From: Paucibacter sp. KBW04
GTDB taxonomy: Bacteria > Pseudomonadota > Gammaproteobacteria > Burkholderiales > Burkholderiaceae_C
DNA: 64,000 nt
Reading direction: 5' to 3'
Assembly (NCBI RefSeq): GCF_003852425.1
Contig: NZ_QAJN01000007.1
Location: forward strand, 62,001-126,000
Positions 36,801-44,297 of the stretch are shown in pieces; the stretch's first letter is position 1; each line of letters begins with the position of its first letter. The notes beneath the pieces were generated by a model, which saw only the letters and a list, made by a program, of their open reading frames with translations, did not search any database and was not told the origin of the DNA. Made by a program: the position numbers and the translations under genes.

Positions 36801-37513
36801 GCAACCCGCAAGAGCCCCTGATCCGCATCCGCGATCTGAGCAAGTCTTACCAGCGCGGCGGTCAAGACATCCCCGTGCTGCTGGACATCCAACTCGATGT
36901 GCAAGCCGGTGACTTTGTTGCCCTGATGGGCCCCAGCGGTTCGGGCAAGAGCACCTTGCTGAACCTGATCGCCGGCATCGACCAGCCCACGAGCGGCCGG
37001 ATCGAGATCGGCGGCGTGGACATCGCCACCCTGAGCGAAGGCCAGCTGGCCGATTGGCGGGCCCGCAATGTGGGTTTCATCTTCCAGTTCTACAACTTGC
37101 TGCCCGTGTTGACGGCGTTTGAGAACGTGGAGCTGCCCTTGCTGCTGACGGGTCTCTCCGCCCGCCAGCGGCGTGAACACACGCTGGCGGCCCTGGCCAT
37201 GGTCAAGCTGGAAGACCGCATGGATCATTACCCCAACGAGCTCTCCGGCGGCCAGCAGCAGCGCGTGGCGATTGCCCGCGCCCTGGTCAGCGACCCCACC
37301 CTGATCGTGGCCGACGAGCCCACCGGCGATCTGGACCGCCACACCGGCGAAGAAGTGCTGGGCCTGCTGGACGAGTTGAACCGCAAGCTGGGCAAGACGA
37401 TTGTGATGGTCACCCACGACCCCAAGGCCGCCGCCCGCGCCCGCCGCATGGTGCATCTGGAAAAAGGCGTGCTGGTGGACGAAGCGCCCGACTTGCTGAC
37501 TGGCAAGACCTGA
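36797..37513 (+). CDS. ABC transporter ATP-binding protein (MacB/LolD type)
   Basis: 238 residues. Walker A GPSGSGKST, the Q-loop in FIFQFYNLLPVLTAFENVELPL, signature LSGGQQQRVAIARAL, Walker B LIVADEPTGDLD and the switch His in VTHDPKAA. The pattern is that of the MacB/LolD/FtsE subgroup, which works with FtsX-like mechanotransmission permeases. An earlier in-frame start exists at 36605 but lies inside the adaptor gene. The ATG at 36797 overlaps that gene's stop by four bases and gives the family N-terminus. Confidence 0.94.
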   Translation: MSNPQEPLIRIRDLSKSYQRGGQDIPVLLDIQLDVQAGDFVALMGPSGSGKSTLLNLIAGIDQPTSGRIEIGGVDIATLSEGQLADWRARNVGFIFQFYNLLPVLTAFENVELPLLLTGLSARQRREHTLAALAMVKLEDRMDHYPNELSGGQQQRVAIARALVSDPTLIVADEPTGDLDRHTGEEVLGLLDELNRKLGKTIVMVTHDPKAAARARRMVHLEKGVLVDEAPDLLTGKT

Positions 37514-37517
37514 CCCT
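37504..37517 (+). repeat. Dispersed 14-base motif, copy 3
   Basis: CAAGACCTGACCCT spanning the stop codon of the ABC ATPase gene. Here the motif lies sense to the gene, and TGA within it is the stop. Confidence 0.5.
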
Positions 37518-37528
37518 CTGTTCATCCC

Positions 37529-38686
37529 ATGTTCATCCTCAAGCTGCTGCTGAAGAACGCCTTCCGCCACAAGCTGCGCACCACCCTGACCATGGTGGGC
37601 CTGGTGGTGGCGATCTGCGCCTTCGGCCTGCTGCGTACCATCGTCGACGCCTGGTATGCGGGGGTGGAGGGCTCCAGCAGCACCCGCCTGGTGACACGCA
37701 GCGCCATCTCGCTGACCTTCCCGCTGCCGCTCAACTACGGGCAGCGCATCAAGTCGGTGGAGGGGGTGAGTGGCATCAGCTGGTCGAACTGGTTTGGCGG
37801 GGTCTACATCACCGAGCGCAATTTCTTTCCGCAGTTCGCGGTGGACCCGACGACTTATCTGGCCCTCTACCCCGAGTACCGCCTGAGCGATGCCGAACGC
37901 CTGGCCTTTATGCGTGACCGCCAAGGCGTCATCGTGGGCCGCAAGCTGGCCGACAAATTCGGCTGGAAGGTGGGCGATCAAATCCCGCTGCGCGGCACCA
38001 TCTACCCCGGCACCTGGACTTTCAATTTGCGCGGCATCTGGGACGGCGCCGAGGCCAAGACGGACGAAAGCCAGTTGCTGATGCACTGGTCTTATCTGAA
38101 CGAGACGGTGCGCAAGCTCTACCCCAAGCGGGCGGACGCGGTGGGCGTGTACATCGTCGGCATCAAGGAGCCACAGAACGCTGCCCTGATCTCGCAACGG
38201 GTGGACGAGTTGTTCAAGAACTCCCTGGCCGAAACCCTGACCGAAACCGAGTCGGCCTTTCAGCTCAGCTTTGTCTCCATGAGCGAGGCGATTTTGGTCG
38301 CCATCAATGCGGTGAGCCTGATCATCGTCCTCATCATCATGGCGGTGATGGCCAACACCATGACGATGACGGCGCGCGAGCGCCTGGCCGAGTACGCCAC
38401 CCTCAAGGCCCTGGGCTTTGCGCCGTCCTTCGTCGTCAAGCTGCTGTTTGGTGAAAGCCTTTTGATCGCCCTGATCGGCGGAGGCCTGGGCCTGCTCTTG
38501 ACCCTGCCCCTGGCGGCTGGCTTTGCCAGTGCCGTGGGCACGCTCTTCCCCAGCTTCCATGTCTCCGGCCTGACCATGGGCTTGCAGGTGGTGGCCGCCT
38601 TGGTGGTGGGCCTGGTGGCGGCGGCCTGGCCGGCGTGGAAGATGAGTCGGATCGACATTGTTCAAGGCTTGCGCCATGTGGCTTGA
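37529..38686 (+). CDS. ABC transporter permease, FtsX/MacB type (first)
   Basis: 385 residues. One transmembrane helix near the N-terminus (about 15-37, following RHKLRTTLTM), a periplasmic MacB-core-like domain of about 200 residues, and three C-terminal helices (about 255-280, 305-335 and 345-370) typical of the FtsX fold, including a TLKALGFAPSFV coupling segment. It pairs with the second permease rather than forming a homodimer like MacB. It starts 15 bases after the ATPase gene. Confidence 0.9.
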   Translation: MFILKLLLKNAFRHKLRTTLTMVGLVVAICAFGLLRTIVDAWYAGVEGSSSTRLVTRSAISLTFPLPLNYGQRIKSVEGVSGISWSNWFGGVYITERNFFPQFAVDPTTYLALYPEYRLSDAERLAFMRDRQGVIVGRKLADKFGWKVGDQIPLRGTIYPGTWTFNLRGIWDGAEAKTDESQLLMHWSYLNETVRKLYPKRADAVGVYIVGIKEPQNAALISQRVDELFKNSLAETLTETESAFQLSFVSMSEAILVAINAVSLIIVLIIMAVMANTMTMTARERLAEYATLKALGFAPSFVVKLLFGESLLIALIGGGLGLLLTLPLAAGFASAVGTLFPSFHVSGLTMGLQVVAALVVGLVAAAWPAWKMSRIDIVQGLRHVA

Positions 38687-38692
38687 AATCCA

Positions 38693-39862
38693 ATGAAAGC
38701 CATCCCCCTCTCCTACATCGCCCGCAACCTCTGGGTGCGGCGCGTCACCACCTTGCTGACGGCCGGTGGCATGGCCCTGGTCGTGTACGTCTTCGCCACC
38801 GTCTTGATGATGAGCGAGGGCATACGCGCCACCCTGGTGGCGACCGGCCAGCCCGATAACGTCATCGCCCTGCGCAAGGGCGCCGGGGCCGAGATCAATA
38901 GCGGCGTCGACCGCGGCCAGGCCGCGATTTTGGAAAGCCTGCCCGGCCTGGCCACCGACGCAGCCGGTGCGCCCCTCATCACCAAGGAGCCGGTGGTGCT
39001 GAACAATCTGCCCAAGCGCGGCACCGGCAAGCCCAGCAATGTGACGGTGCGCGGCACCTCGGCCAGTGGCCTGCAGCTGCGGCCCCAGGTACGGCTGGTC
39101 GAGGGGCGCATGTTCAGACCTGGCACGGCCGAGATCGTCACCGGCCGCGCCATTGCCCAGGGTTTTCAGGGCGCGGGCCTGGGCGAGACCCTGCGCTTCG
39201 CCGGCCGCGACTGGACGGTGGTGGGCGTGTTCGATGCCGGCCGCAGCGGCTTTGATTCGGAGATCTGGGGCGATGCAGAGCAGATGCTGCAAGCCTTCCG
39301 GCGCAACGCCTTTTCCACCGTGGTGTTCCGCCTGGCCGATGCCAGCCAGTTCGAGGCGATCAAGGCCCAGATCGAGGCCGACCCGCGCATGACGGTGGAG
39401 CTCAAACCCGAGATGAAGTTCTACGCCGAGCAAAGCGAGGCCCTGGCCAAATTCATCAGCATTCTGGGCACGGCCTTGTCGGTGATCTTCTCCATCGGCG
39501 CCATCGTCGGCGCCATGATCACCATGTTCGCGGCCGTGGCCTCGCGCACCGGCGAGATCGGCACTTTGCGCGCCCTGGGCTTCAGGCGCGGCGCGGTACT
39601 TGTCGCTTTTTTGGGAGAGTCCCTGCTGCTGTCCTTGGTTGGCGGCCTGATCGGGCTGGCCGCCGCCTCGCTGATGCAGACGGTCAATATCTCCACCACC
39701 AACTTCCAGACCTTCTCCGAGCTTGCCTTTCAGTTCAAGCTGACCGCCTCCATCGTCTGGCAAACGCTGGCATTTGCCTTGTTCATGGGCTTTGTCGGCG
39801 GCTTTATTCCGGCCTGGGGCGCGGCGCGAATGAAGATCGTGGACTGCTTGCGGGCCGCTTGA
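38693..39862 (+). CDS. ABC transporter permease, FtsX/MacB type (second)
   Basis: 389 residues, same layout as its neighbour: an N-terminal helix (about 18-40), a periplasmic domain with FAGRDWTVVGVFDAGRSGFDSEIW, and three C-terminal helices (about 260-285, 305-335 and 350-375) with a TLRALGFRRGAVLVAFLGES coupling segment. Two different FtsX permeases with one ATPase and one adaptor make a heterodimeric exporter. The substrate is unknown; related systems export lipids, peptides or macrolides. It starts six bases after the first permease and ends the operon. Confidence 0.9.
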   Translation: MKAIPLSYIARNLWVRRVTTLLTAGGMALVVYVFATVLMMSEGIRATLVATGQPDNVIALRKGAGAEINSGVDRGQAAILESLPGLATDAAGAPLITKEPVVLNNLPKRGTGKPSNVTVRGTSASGLQLRPQVRLVEGRMFRPGTAEIVTGRAIAQGFQGAGLGETLRFAGRDWTVVGVFDAGRSGFDSEIWGDAEQMLQAFRRNAFSTVVFRLADASQFEAIKAQIEADPRMTVELKPEMKFYAEQSEALAKFISILGTALSVIFSIGAIVGAMITMFAAVASRTGEIGTLRALGFRRGAVLVAFLGESLLLSLVGGLIGLAAASLMQTVNISTTNFQTFSELAFQFKLTASIVWQTLAFALFMGFVGGFIPAWGAARMKIVDCLRAA

Positions 39863-39930
39863 ACCCAGGGCTGACAGCCCCACGCGTAGCTTGCAAGCTA
39901 GGGCTTTCGCGCCCCCCAGTTCACGGGATG

Positions 39931-39987
39931 ACTAGGACTATCCCCCGGGGTTGGAGCCAGAGATTTGTGAACTAATCCACAACCCCT
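39931..39987. promoter_or_regulatory. Possible operator or structured leader upstream of the PEP-CTERM gene
   Basis: GACTAGGACTATCCCCCGGG (39931-39950) is followed by an interrupted repeat GGGGTTG (39948-39954) / CAACCCC (39981-39987). ACTATCCCC recurs at 52368-52376, upstream of the GT-HAD operon. It lies about 100-150 bases before the PEP-CTERM start. It may be a binding site for a LuxR-type or exopolysaccharide regulator. Evidence is weak. Confidence 0.3.
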
Positions 39988-40083
39988 TCACAGGGCTGAT
40001 GACCGCATGCACGCTTGGGATTCCAAAGATCCCAAACCGCCCTGCGGGTCAGATCTCACACAATGGTCACGAGGGATTTTTTT

Positions 40084-40740
40084 ATGTTTGCAATCAAACG
40101 CAGCATGATCGGGCTGGGAGCCCTAGTCTTGATGAGCGCGGCCCAAGCTTCGACGAGCTCGACACCGGCGCTGTTCAGCGAAGGCTTTGACAGCTTCAGC
40201 AGCAGCGGCTGGGTGCTGGTCAACAACAGCGCACTTGAGGGTCAGGCCTGGAGCCAAGGCGTCGAAGAGTTGCTGAGTGGCGCCCAGTCCGGCGCTGCCA
40301 ACTCCTTCGCCTTCGCCAGCTACCTGAGTGCAGCCAACGGTATCGGCAGCATCGACAACTGGTTGATCAGCCCCGAGATCACCCTGGGCGGCGCCAGCAG
40401 CCTGAGCTTCTACGCTCGCACCCAGGACCTGGCTGGTTTCAACGACGCCTTCAAGGTCTTGTTCAGCGCCGGTTCGGGCACCGCGACCAGCGGCTTCACC
40501 GCCCTGGCCAGCATCACCGCCACCACCGGCGGCTGGACCCAGTACACCTTTGCCCTGCCCAGCGCCGCCACCGGCCGCATCGCCTTTGAGTACCTGGTGG
40601 CCGACGCCGGCAACGCCAACGCACTGGGCATCGACACCATCTCGGTGACGGCCGCCGTGCCCGAGCCCTCCAGCTACGCCTTGATGGCCGCAGGCCTGCT
40701 GGGCCTGGCCGCGCTGCGCCGCCGCGCCGCCAGCAAGTAA
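40084..40740 (+). CDS. PEP-CTERM surface protein with choice-of-anchor-J-like domain
   Basis: 218 residues. A signal peptide (1-21, ending SAAQAS) precedes a beta-sandwich domain resembling the choice-of-anchor J/cleaved-adhesin fold (FSEGFDSFSSSGWVLVNNS, then SIDNWLISPEITL). The C-terminal sorting signal is complete: VPEPSSYALMAAGLLGLAALRRR. Exosortase EpsH/XrtA would cleave at PEP and attach the protein to exopolysaccharide; no exosortase is encoded here. The ATG at 40084 has a GAGGGA site; an upstream ATG at 40063 is possible. It is followed by a small secreted gene, then a metalloprotease. Confidence 0.9.
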   Translation: MFAIKRSMIGLGALVLMSAAQASTSSTPALFSEGFDSFSSSGWVLVNNSALEGQAWSQGVEELLSGAQSGAANSFAFASYLSAANGIGSIDNWLISPEITLGGASSLSFYARTQDLAGFNDAFKVLFSAGSGTATSGFTALASITATTGGWTQYTFALPSAATGRIAFEYLVADAGNANALGIDTISVTAAVPEPSSYALMAAGLLGLAALRRRAASK

Positions 40741-40840
40741 GCCACGACCGGCTCATATCCGCCCGCCACCCGGCGCCTTGGGCTGCTGCAGCCCTTGTAC
40801 GTGCACGTGGGCGCGATCCATCACAGACCAGGAACCCGAT

Positions 40841-41272
40841 ATGAAGATCAACACCTCTTTCATGGCGGCCGCTGTTGCGACCGTCGGTTTGATGGCCGCT
40901 GGTGCTGCCTGCGCAGCCACGGTGGCCAAGGACAGCGCGACCGGTGAGTTGCGCGCCCCCACCGCCCAAGAAGCTCAGGTGCTGAGCCAGGGCACTGCCG
41001 GCAAGACCGCGCTGAAGGCCAGCGCTCCGCGTGGCCTGCGCACCGGCACCATCAACCCCCAGCCCGTCAAGCATGCCGACGGCACGGTGGAGCAGGAACT
41101 GGACGAAAGCAGCTTGTCCTACTCGGTGGCGACTCGCAATGCCGACGGCAGCATTGATCTGCACTGCGTGACCGGCGCCGAAGCCGCCGACGCCCTGCTC
41201 AAGGGCAAGAAGACCGCCGCCAAGTCCAGCAAAGCAGCAGCAGTGAAAGGCCATAGCCATGACAGCAAATAA
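40841..41272 (+). CDS. Small secreted protein between a PEP-CTERM gene and a metalloprotease
   Basis: 143 residues. A signal peptide (1-25, ending AACAA) precedes a soluble Ala/Lys-rich protein. Its only strongly patterned segment is LDESSLSYSVATRNADGSIDLHCVTG near residues 88-112, with a single Cys. The tail is Lys/Ala/His-rich. NCBI describes a family of small proteins found after PEP-CTERM genes (post-PEP-CTERM-1); I think this belongs there, but from memory only. It overlaps the metalloprotease gene by 14 bases, so the two are coupled. It may be a chaperone or propeptide-like partner (inference). Confidence 0.7.
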   Translation: MKINTSFMAAAVATVGLMAAGAACAATVAKDSATGELRAPTAQEAQVLSQGTAGKTALKASAPRGLRTGTINPQPVKHADGTVEQELDESSLSYSVATRNADGSIDLHCVTGAEAADALLKGKKTAAKSSKAAAVKGHSHDSK

Positions 41273-42701
41273 GAACAAACTCCAAGCCACCCTGGGCGCC
41301 ACCTGCGCCGCGCTGAGCCTGTTAGGCGCCAGCTTCCAGGCCCAGGCTGCCGCCACCATCGTCATCAACAACATCAATCTCGCAGGCGTTGGTTTCAATG
41401 ACGCGACCCCCGCCACCCCCGTGGGCGGCAACACCGGCACCACGCTGGGTGAGCAGCGCCTGATCGCCTTCACCCATGCGGCCAATATCTGGGGCGCCAC
41501 GCTGACCAGCAGCCAGCCCATCGTGATCAACGCTCAGTTCTCGGCCCTGGCCTGCACGGCCACCACGGCCACGCTGGGCAGCGCGGGTGCGACCTCGATC
41601 TTCCGCAACTTCGCCAACGCCCCCAAAGCCGATACCTGGTACTCCTACGCCCTGGCCAACAAGCTGGCAGGCAGCTATCTGGGCACCTTGAACGCGGCGC
41701 AGATCAACGCCAACTTCAACTCCAATCTGGGTCAGGCGAACTGCTTGGCAGGCTCGTCCTTCTACCTGGGCTTGGACGGTAATCACGGCGCGAACATCGA
41801 CTTCGTCGCCACCTTGCTGCATGAGATGGGCCACGGCGTGGGCTTCCAGACCTTCACCAATGGCAGCACCGGCCTGCAAAACGGCGGCTACCCCTCGGTG
41901 TGGGATCACTACCTGATGGGCACGGTCACCGGCAAGCTGTGGAAGGACATGACGACGGCCGAGCGTCAGGCTTCGGCGCTGAGCGTGGACAAGCTGGTCT
42001 GGACCGGCCCCCTGGTCACCGCCGCCATCCCCCAGGTGCTGCGCATGGGCGCCCCTGGCTTGACCATCACCGGCTCGCAAGCCGGCGTCACCACCGGCCT
42101 GCATGCCGTGGGCGAGGCTTCTTTCGGCGCCCCGCTGACCAGCACGGCGGTGGCGGGCACCCTGATGCCCATCACCACCAGCACCGGTGCCCTGGACCTG
42201 GCCTGCAACCCCTTGACCGGTGCACAAGCCCTGGCCGCCAAGGGCAATGTGGCCCTGGTCAGCCGTGGCACCTGCGGCTTCACCATCAAGGTGAAGAATC
42301 TGCAAGACGCGGGCGCCAAGGCCGTGCTGATCGCCGACAACGCCGCTGGCGCGCCGGCCGGCATGAGCGGTACCGACGCCAGCATCACCATCCCCTCGGT
42401 GCGCATCTCGCAAGCCGATGGCGTGGCCCTGCTGAGCGCGCTGGCCAAGCGCACCCGCAACAGCTCGGGCGTGTTCGCCTCGCTGGGCGTGACGGGCTCG
42501 CAGTACTCCGGCGCTGACCCGCTGGGCCGCATGATGATGTTCGCGCCCAACCCCTATCAATCGGGTTCTTCGGTCTCGCACTTTGATGTGACGGCCTTCC
42601 GCAACCAGCTGATGGAGCCCTCGATCAACGGCGATCTGACTCACTCGGTGCTGGTGCCTCTGGACCTGACCTTCAAGCTGCTGCAAGACATCGGCTGGTA
42701 A
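41259..42701 (+). CDS. Secreted zinc metalloprotease-like protein with PA domain
   Basis: 480 residues. A signal peptide (about 1-31, ending FQAQA) precedes a catalytic-like domain with HEMGHGVGF (His188, Glu189, His192), a zincin HExxH motif. A protease-associated (PA) domain follows at about 310-400 (GNVALVSRGTCGFTIKVKNLQDAGAKAVLIADN). The protein ends shortly after with LLQDIGW and has no PEP-CTERM tail. PA domains often bind substrate or cap active sites. The start overlaps the preceding small gene by 14 bases. A strong terminator follows. A role in processing surface proteins or biofilm matrix is an inference from context. Confidence 0.85.
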   Translation: MTANKNKLQATLGATCAALSLLGASFQAQAAATIVINNINLAGVGFNDATPATPVGGNTGTTLGEQRLIAFTHAANIWGATLTSSQPIVINAQFSALACTATTATLGSAGATSIFRNFANAPKADTWYSYALANKLAGSYLGTLNAAQINANFNSNLGQANCLAGSSFYLGLDGNHGANIDFVATLLHEMGHGVGFQTFTNGSTGLQNGGYPSVWDHYLMGTVTGKLWKDMTTAERQASALSVDKLVWTGPLVTAAIPQVLRMGAPGLTITGSQAGVTTGLHAVGEASFGAPLTSTAVAGTLMPITTSTGALDLACNPLTGAQALAAKGNVALVSRGTCGFTIKVKNLQDAGAKAVLIADNAAGAPAGMSGTDASITIPSVRISQADGVALLSALAKRTRNSSGVFASLGVTGSQYSGADPLGRMMMFAPNPYQSGSSVSHFDVTAFRNQLMEPSINGDLTHSVLVPLDLTFKLLQDIGW

Positions 42702-42727
42702 TCAGCCCCCGCTCTTGTTTCGCGTGC

Positions 42728-42759
42728 AAGCGCGCTGTCGAAAGGCAGCGCGCTTTTTT
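42728..42759 (+). terminator. Terminator of the PEP-CTERM/metalloprotease operon
   Basis: AAGCGCGCTG (42728-42737) pairs with CAGCGCGCTT (42746-42755), followed by a T-run to 42759. It is a strong intrinsic terminator between this operon and the convergent secretion operon that ends at 42771. Confidence 0.88.
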
Positions 42760-42770
42760 CTTCGCCTCTT

Positions 42771-43277
42771 TCAAGGCGGGGTCGGCTGAGGCTCGGGGCT
42801 TGGCCTTTGCGTGGCCTGCAGGGTTTGGCCCTTGGCATCGAAGAGCCAATCGCGTGCCGTCTTCAAGGGCAGGCCTTCGGGGCTGAGGCTGCGCAGCAGC
42901 TCGCGCTCGGAGCGGCTGTGCACCGCCGTGAAGCCTTGCGACTGGCCGGGCTCGCTCACCAGCACCCAGTCGGGCTTGCCGGTGAAGGGGTCGGCATAGG
43001 CGCGGCGCAGATGGTGAAGCGTCTTGACGCCACGGCGGTCGATCAGCAAATCGTCCAGGCTGCGCGGGTTCTGCCCTGGCTGGGCGGGGCTGGCCCGGAT
43101 ATAGCTGGCGATGGCGCGGGCGATCTCGCCGCCGCGAAACTCCAGCTCACGTTCGCGCTCGCGCTGCGCCGCCGTGCTCCAACTCTGGCCCAGGGCCGCC
43201 AAGGCCGCCGCCGTGATGGCGACGAAGAACAGCAGGCCCAGATAGCCAAAGCCGCGCTGGCGCAGACCCAGGCTCAC
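42771..43277 (-). CDS. Atypical pseudopilin-like protein, last gene of the secretion operon
   Basis: 168 residues. A nine-residue leader ends at Gly, followed by FGYLGLLFFVAITAAALAALG, a type IV pilin-like hydrophobic helix. The invariant Glu at mature position 5 is replaced by Gly14. The rest is a small periplasmic domain with FRGGEIARAIASYI and a DPFTGKPDW segment, as in GspG/H-type subunits, plus a Pro-rich tail. Loss of Glu5 is seen in GspK-like minor pseudopilins at fibre tips, so a tip or initiation role is possible. It follows the previous pseudopilin by six bases. Confidence 0.75.
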   Translation of the reverse strand: MSLGLRQRGFGYLGLLFFVAITAAALAALGQSWSTAAQRERERELEFRGGEIARAIASYIRASPAQPGQNPRSLDDLLIDRRGVKTLHHLRRAYADPFTGKPDWVLVSEPGQSQGFTAVHSRSERELLRSLSPEGLPLKTARDWLFDAKGQTLQATQRPSPEPQPTPP

Positions 43278-43283
43278 CTCGCC

Positions 43284-43817
43284 TCACCAGTCCGAAAACA
43301 AGCGGCCATCGCTGGCCCGCCCGGCCGCGCCGCTGCGCACATCAAACACCTGGCCCGTGGCCTGCGCATCGGGCGGCGGCGTCAGCGTGACCCAGGCCTC
43401 GCGGCTGCCGGTCAGCGGGTCCTCGGGAATCTCGCGGATATAGCGAGCCGTGGCCAGCTCTTCCAGCGAATCGGGGTAGCGGCCCTTGTCGGCGGCGAAT
43501 TGGTCGATGGCGTCGCGCATCACATTGAGCGAGCTGCGCAGCGCCGTCTCGCGCGATTTGGCCAGGCTGTTGAAGTAACGCGGCGCGACGATGGAGGTCA
43601 GCAAGGCCACGATGGCCATCACCACGATCAGCTCGATCAGGGTGAAGCCCCGCCCGCGACCATTGAAGCGACGCCCGGGCTGAGCGCCGGGCCGCTCCCA
43701 AGCCGGCCCGCTTTGGCACCGCTGGGCGGTCAAACCGCCAAGCGGTGCCATCCCCTCGGGGGATCGACGAGGCTTGCCCGCGTTCAGCGAGGCATGACTG
43801 GGCGAGGGGTTCACCAT
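43284..43817 (-). CDS. Pseudopilin with an abnormally long leader peptide
   Basis: 177 residues. The processing site RGRG^FTLIELIVVMAIVALL is normal, with Glu5 present, but the leader before it is 57 residues long instead of 5-25. The coding sequence for leader residues about 18-35 is a REP-like double hairpin (43715-43764). The mature part has a GspG-like fold (DAIDQFAADKGRYPDSLEELATARYIREIPEDPLTG). The ATG at 43817 has a GAGG site seven bases ahead and lies eight bases after the previous gene's stop, which supports the long form. An internal ATG at 43751 is a possible alternative. Confidence 0.78.
   Translation of the reverse strand: MVNPSPSHASLNAGKPRRSPEGMAPLGGLTAQRCQSGPAWERPGAQPGRRFNGRGRGFTLIELIVVMAIVALLTSIVAPRYFNSLAKSRETALRSSLNVMRDAIDQFAADKGRYPDSLEELATARYIREIPEDPLTGSREAWVTLTPPPDAQATGQVFDVRSGAAGRASDGRLFSDW
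43715..43764. repeat. REP-like tandem hairpins inside a pseudopilin leader
   Basis: First stem: GGCACCGCT-G-GGCGGT (43715-43730), loop CAA, ACCGCC-A-AGCGGTGCC (43734-43749), giving 15 pairs with one mismatch. Second stem: ATCCCC (43750-43755), loop TCG, GGGGAT (43759-43764). Two adjacent hairpins are typical of REP/BIME sequences, which normally lie between genes. Here they are in-frame with an annotated leader peptide. Confidence 0.7.
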
Positions 43818-43824
43818 AGCTGCC

Positions 43825-44292
43825 TCACCAGTCCTTGTAGCGCGTGCCGTCCAGCGCGCGGCGCTCGGAGCGCGAGAACACATCGAAAACATCGCGCCCG
43901 GCTCGCGGCTCATCGGGCGGGCTGTCGGCCGCGCGCAAACCCCAGGTCTCGGCGGCAGGCAGGCTTGGGTCGGCAAAAGGGTCGCGCGGTAGCCGGCGCA
44001 AAAAATAGATCTTGCGGCCCTCGGCCGATTTCAGGTCAGGCACGCCGTCCACCAGGGCGCGCAGATCGGGCGGATAGCCGCTGTCCTCGGGGCTGAGCTT
44101 GATCTGCCCGGCCTCGGCCGCTTTTTTGTAGGCGTCCAGCGCGCCGCGCAGCGTGCGCAGACCGGCACGCAGCTCGTACTCATGCGTGCGCTGCACCGTC
44201 ACCTCCAGCAAGGGGCGGGCGGCCGTGCCCAGCATGGCCATGATGGCCAGCACCACCAGCATCTCGATGAGGGTAAAACCACGCGCGCGCAT
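43825..44292 (-). CDS. GspG/H-like pseudopilin
   Basis: 155 residues. A five-residue leader (MRARG) precedes FTLIEMLVVLAIMAMLG, a perfect class III prepilin signal with Glu5. The periplasmic part has an amphipathic helix (ELRAGLRTLRGALDAYKKA) and the RLPRDPFAD segment typical of pseudopilins. It belongs to the fibre that pushes substrates through the secretin or forms a pilus. It starts five bases after the secretin gene. No prepilin peptidase is encoded in the window. Confidence 0.87.
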   Translation of the reverse strand: MRARGFTLIEMLVVLAIMAMLGTAARPLLEVTVQRTHEYELRAGLRTLRGALDAYKKAAEAGQIKLSPEDSGYPPDLRALVDGVPDLKSAEGRKIYFLRRLPRDPFADPSLPAAETWGLRAADSPPDEPRAGRDVFDVFSRSERRALDGTRYKDW

Positions 44293-44297
44293 GATGT

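Noticed and set aside
36473-39883. Antisense open frame of 1136 codons across the ABC exporter
   Set aside because: It lies exactly opposite three well-supported genes; its translation is rich in His, Gly, Gln and Ala, as expected from the reverse of high-GC3 codons. No RBS and no family motif.
39863-40083. Possible c-di-GMP riboswitch upstream of the PEP-CTERM gene
   Set aside because: Some paired segments exist, but the conserved GEMM core and receptor sequences are not found.
39951-40190. Small plus-strand open frame before the PEP-CTERM gene
   Set aside because: Crosses the probable regulatory region and the true start in another frame; no RBS or signal peptide.
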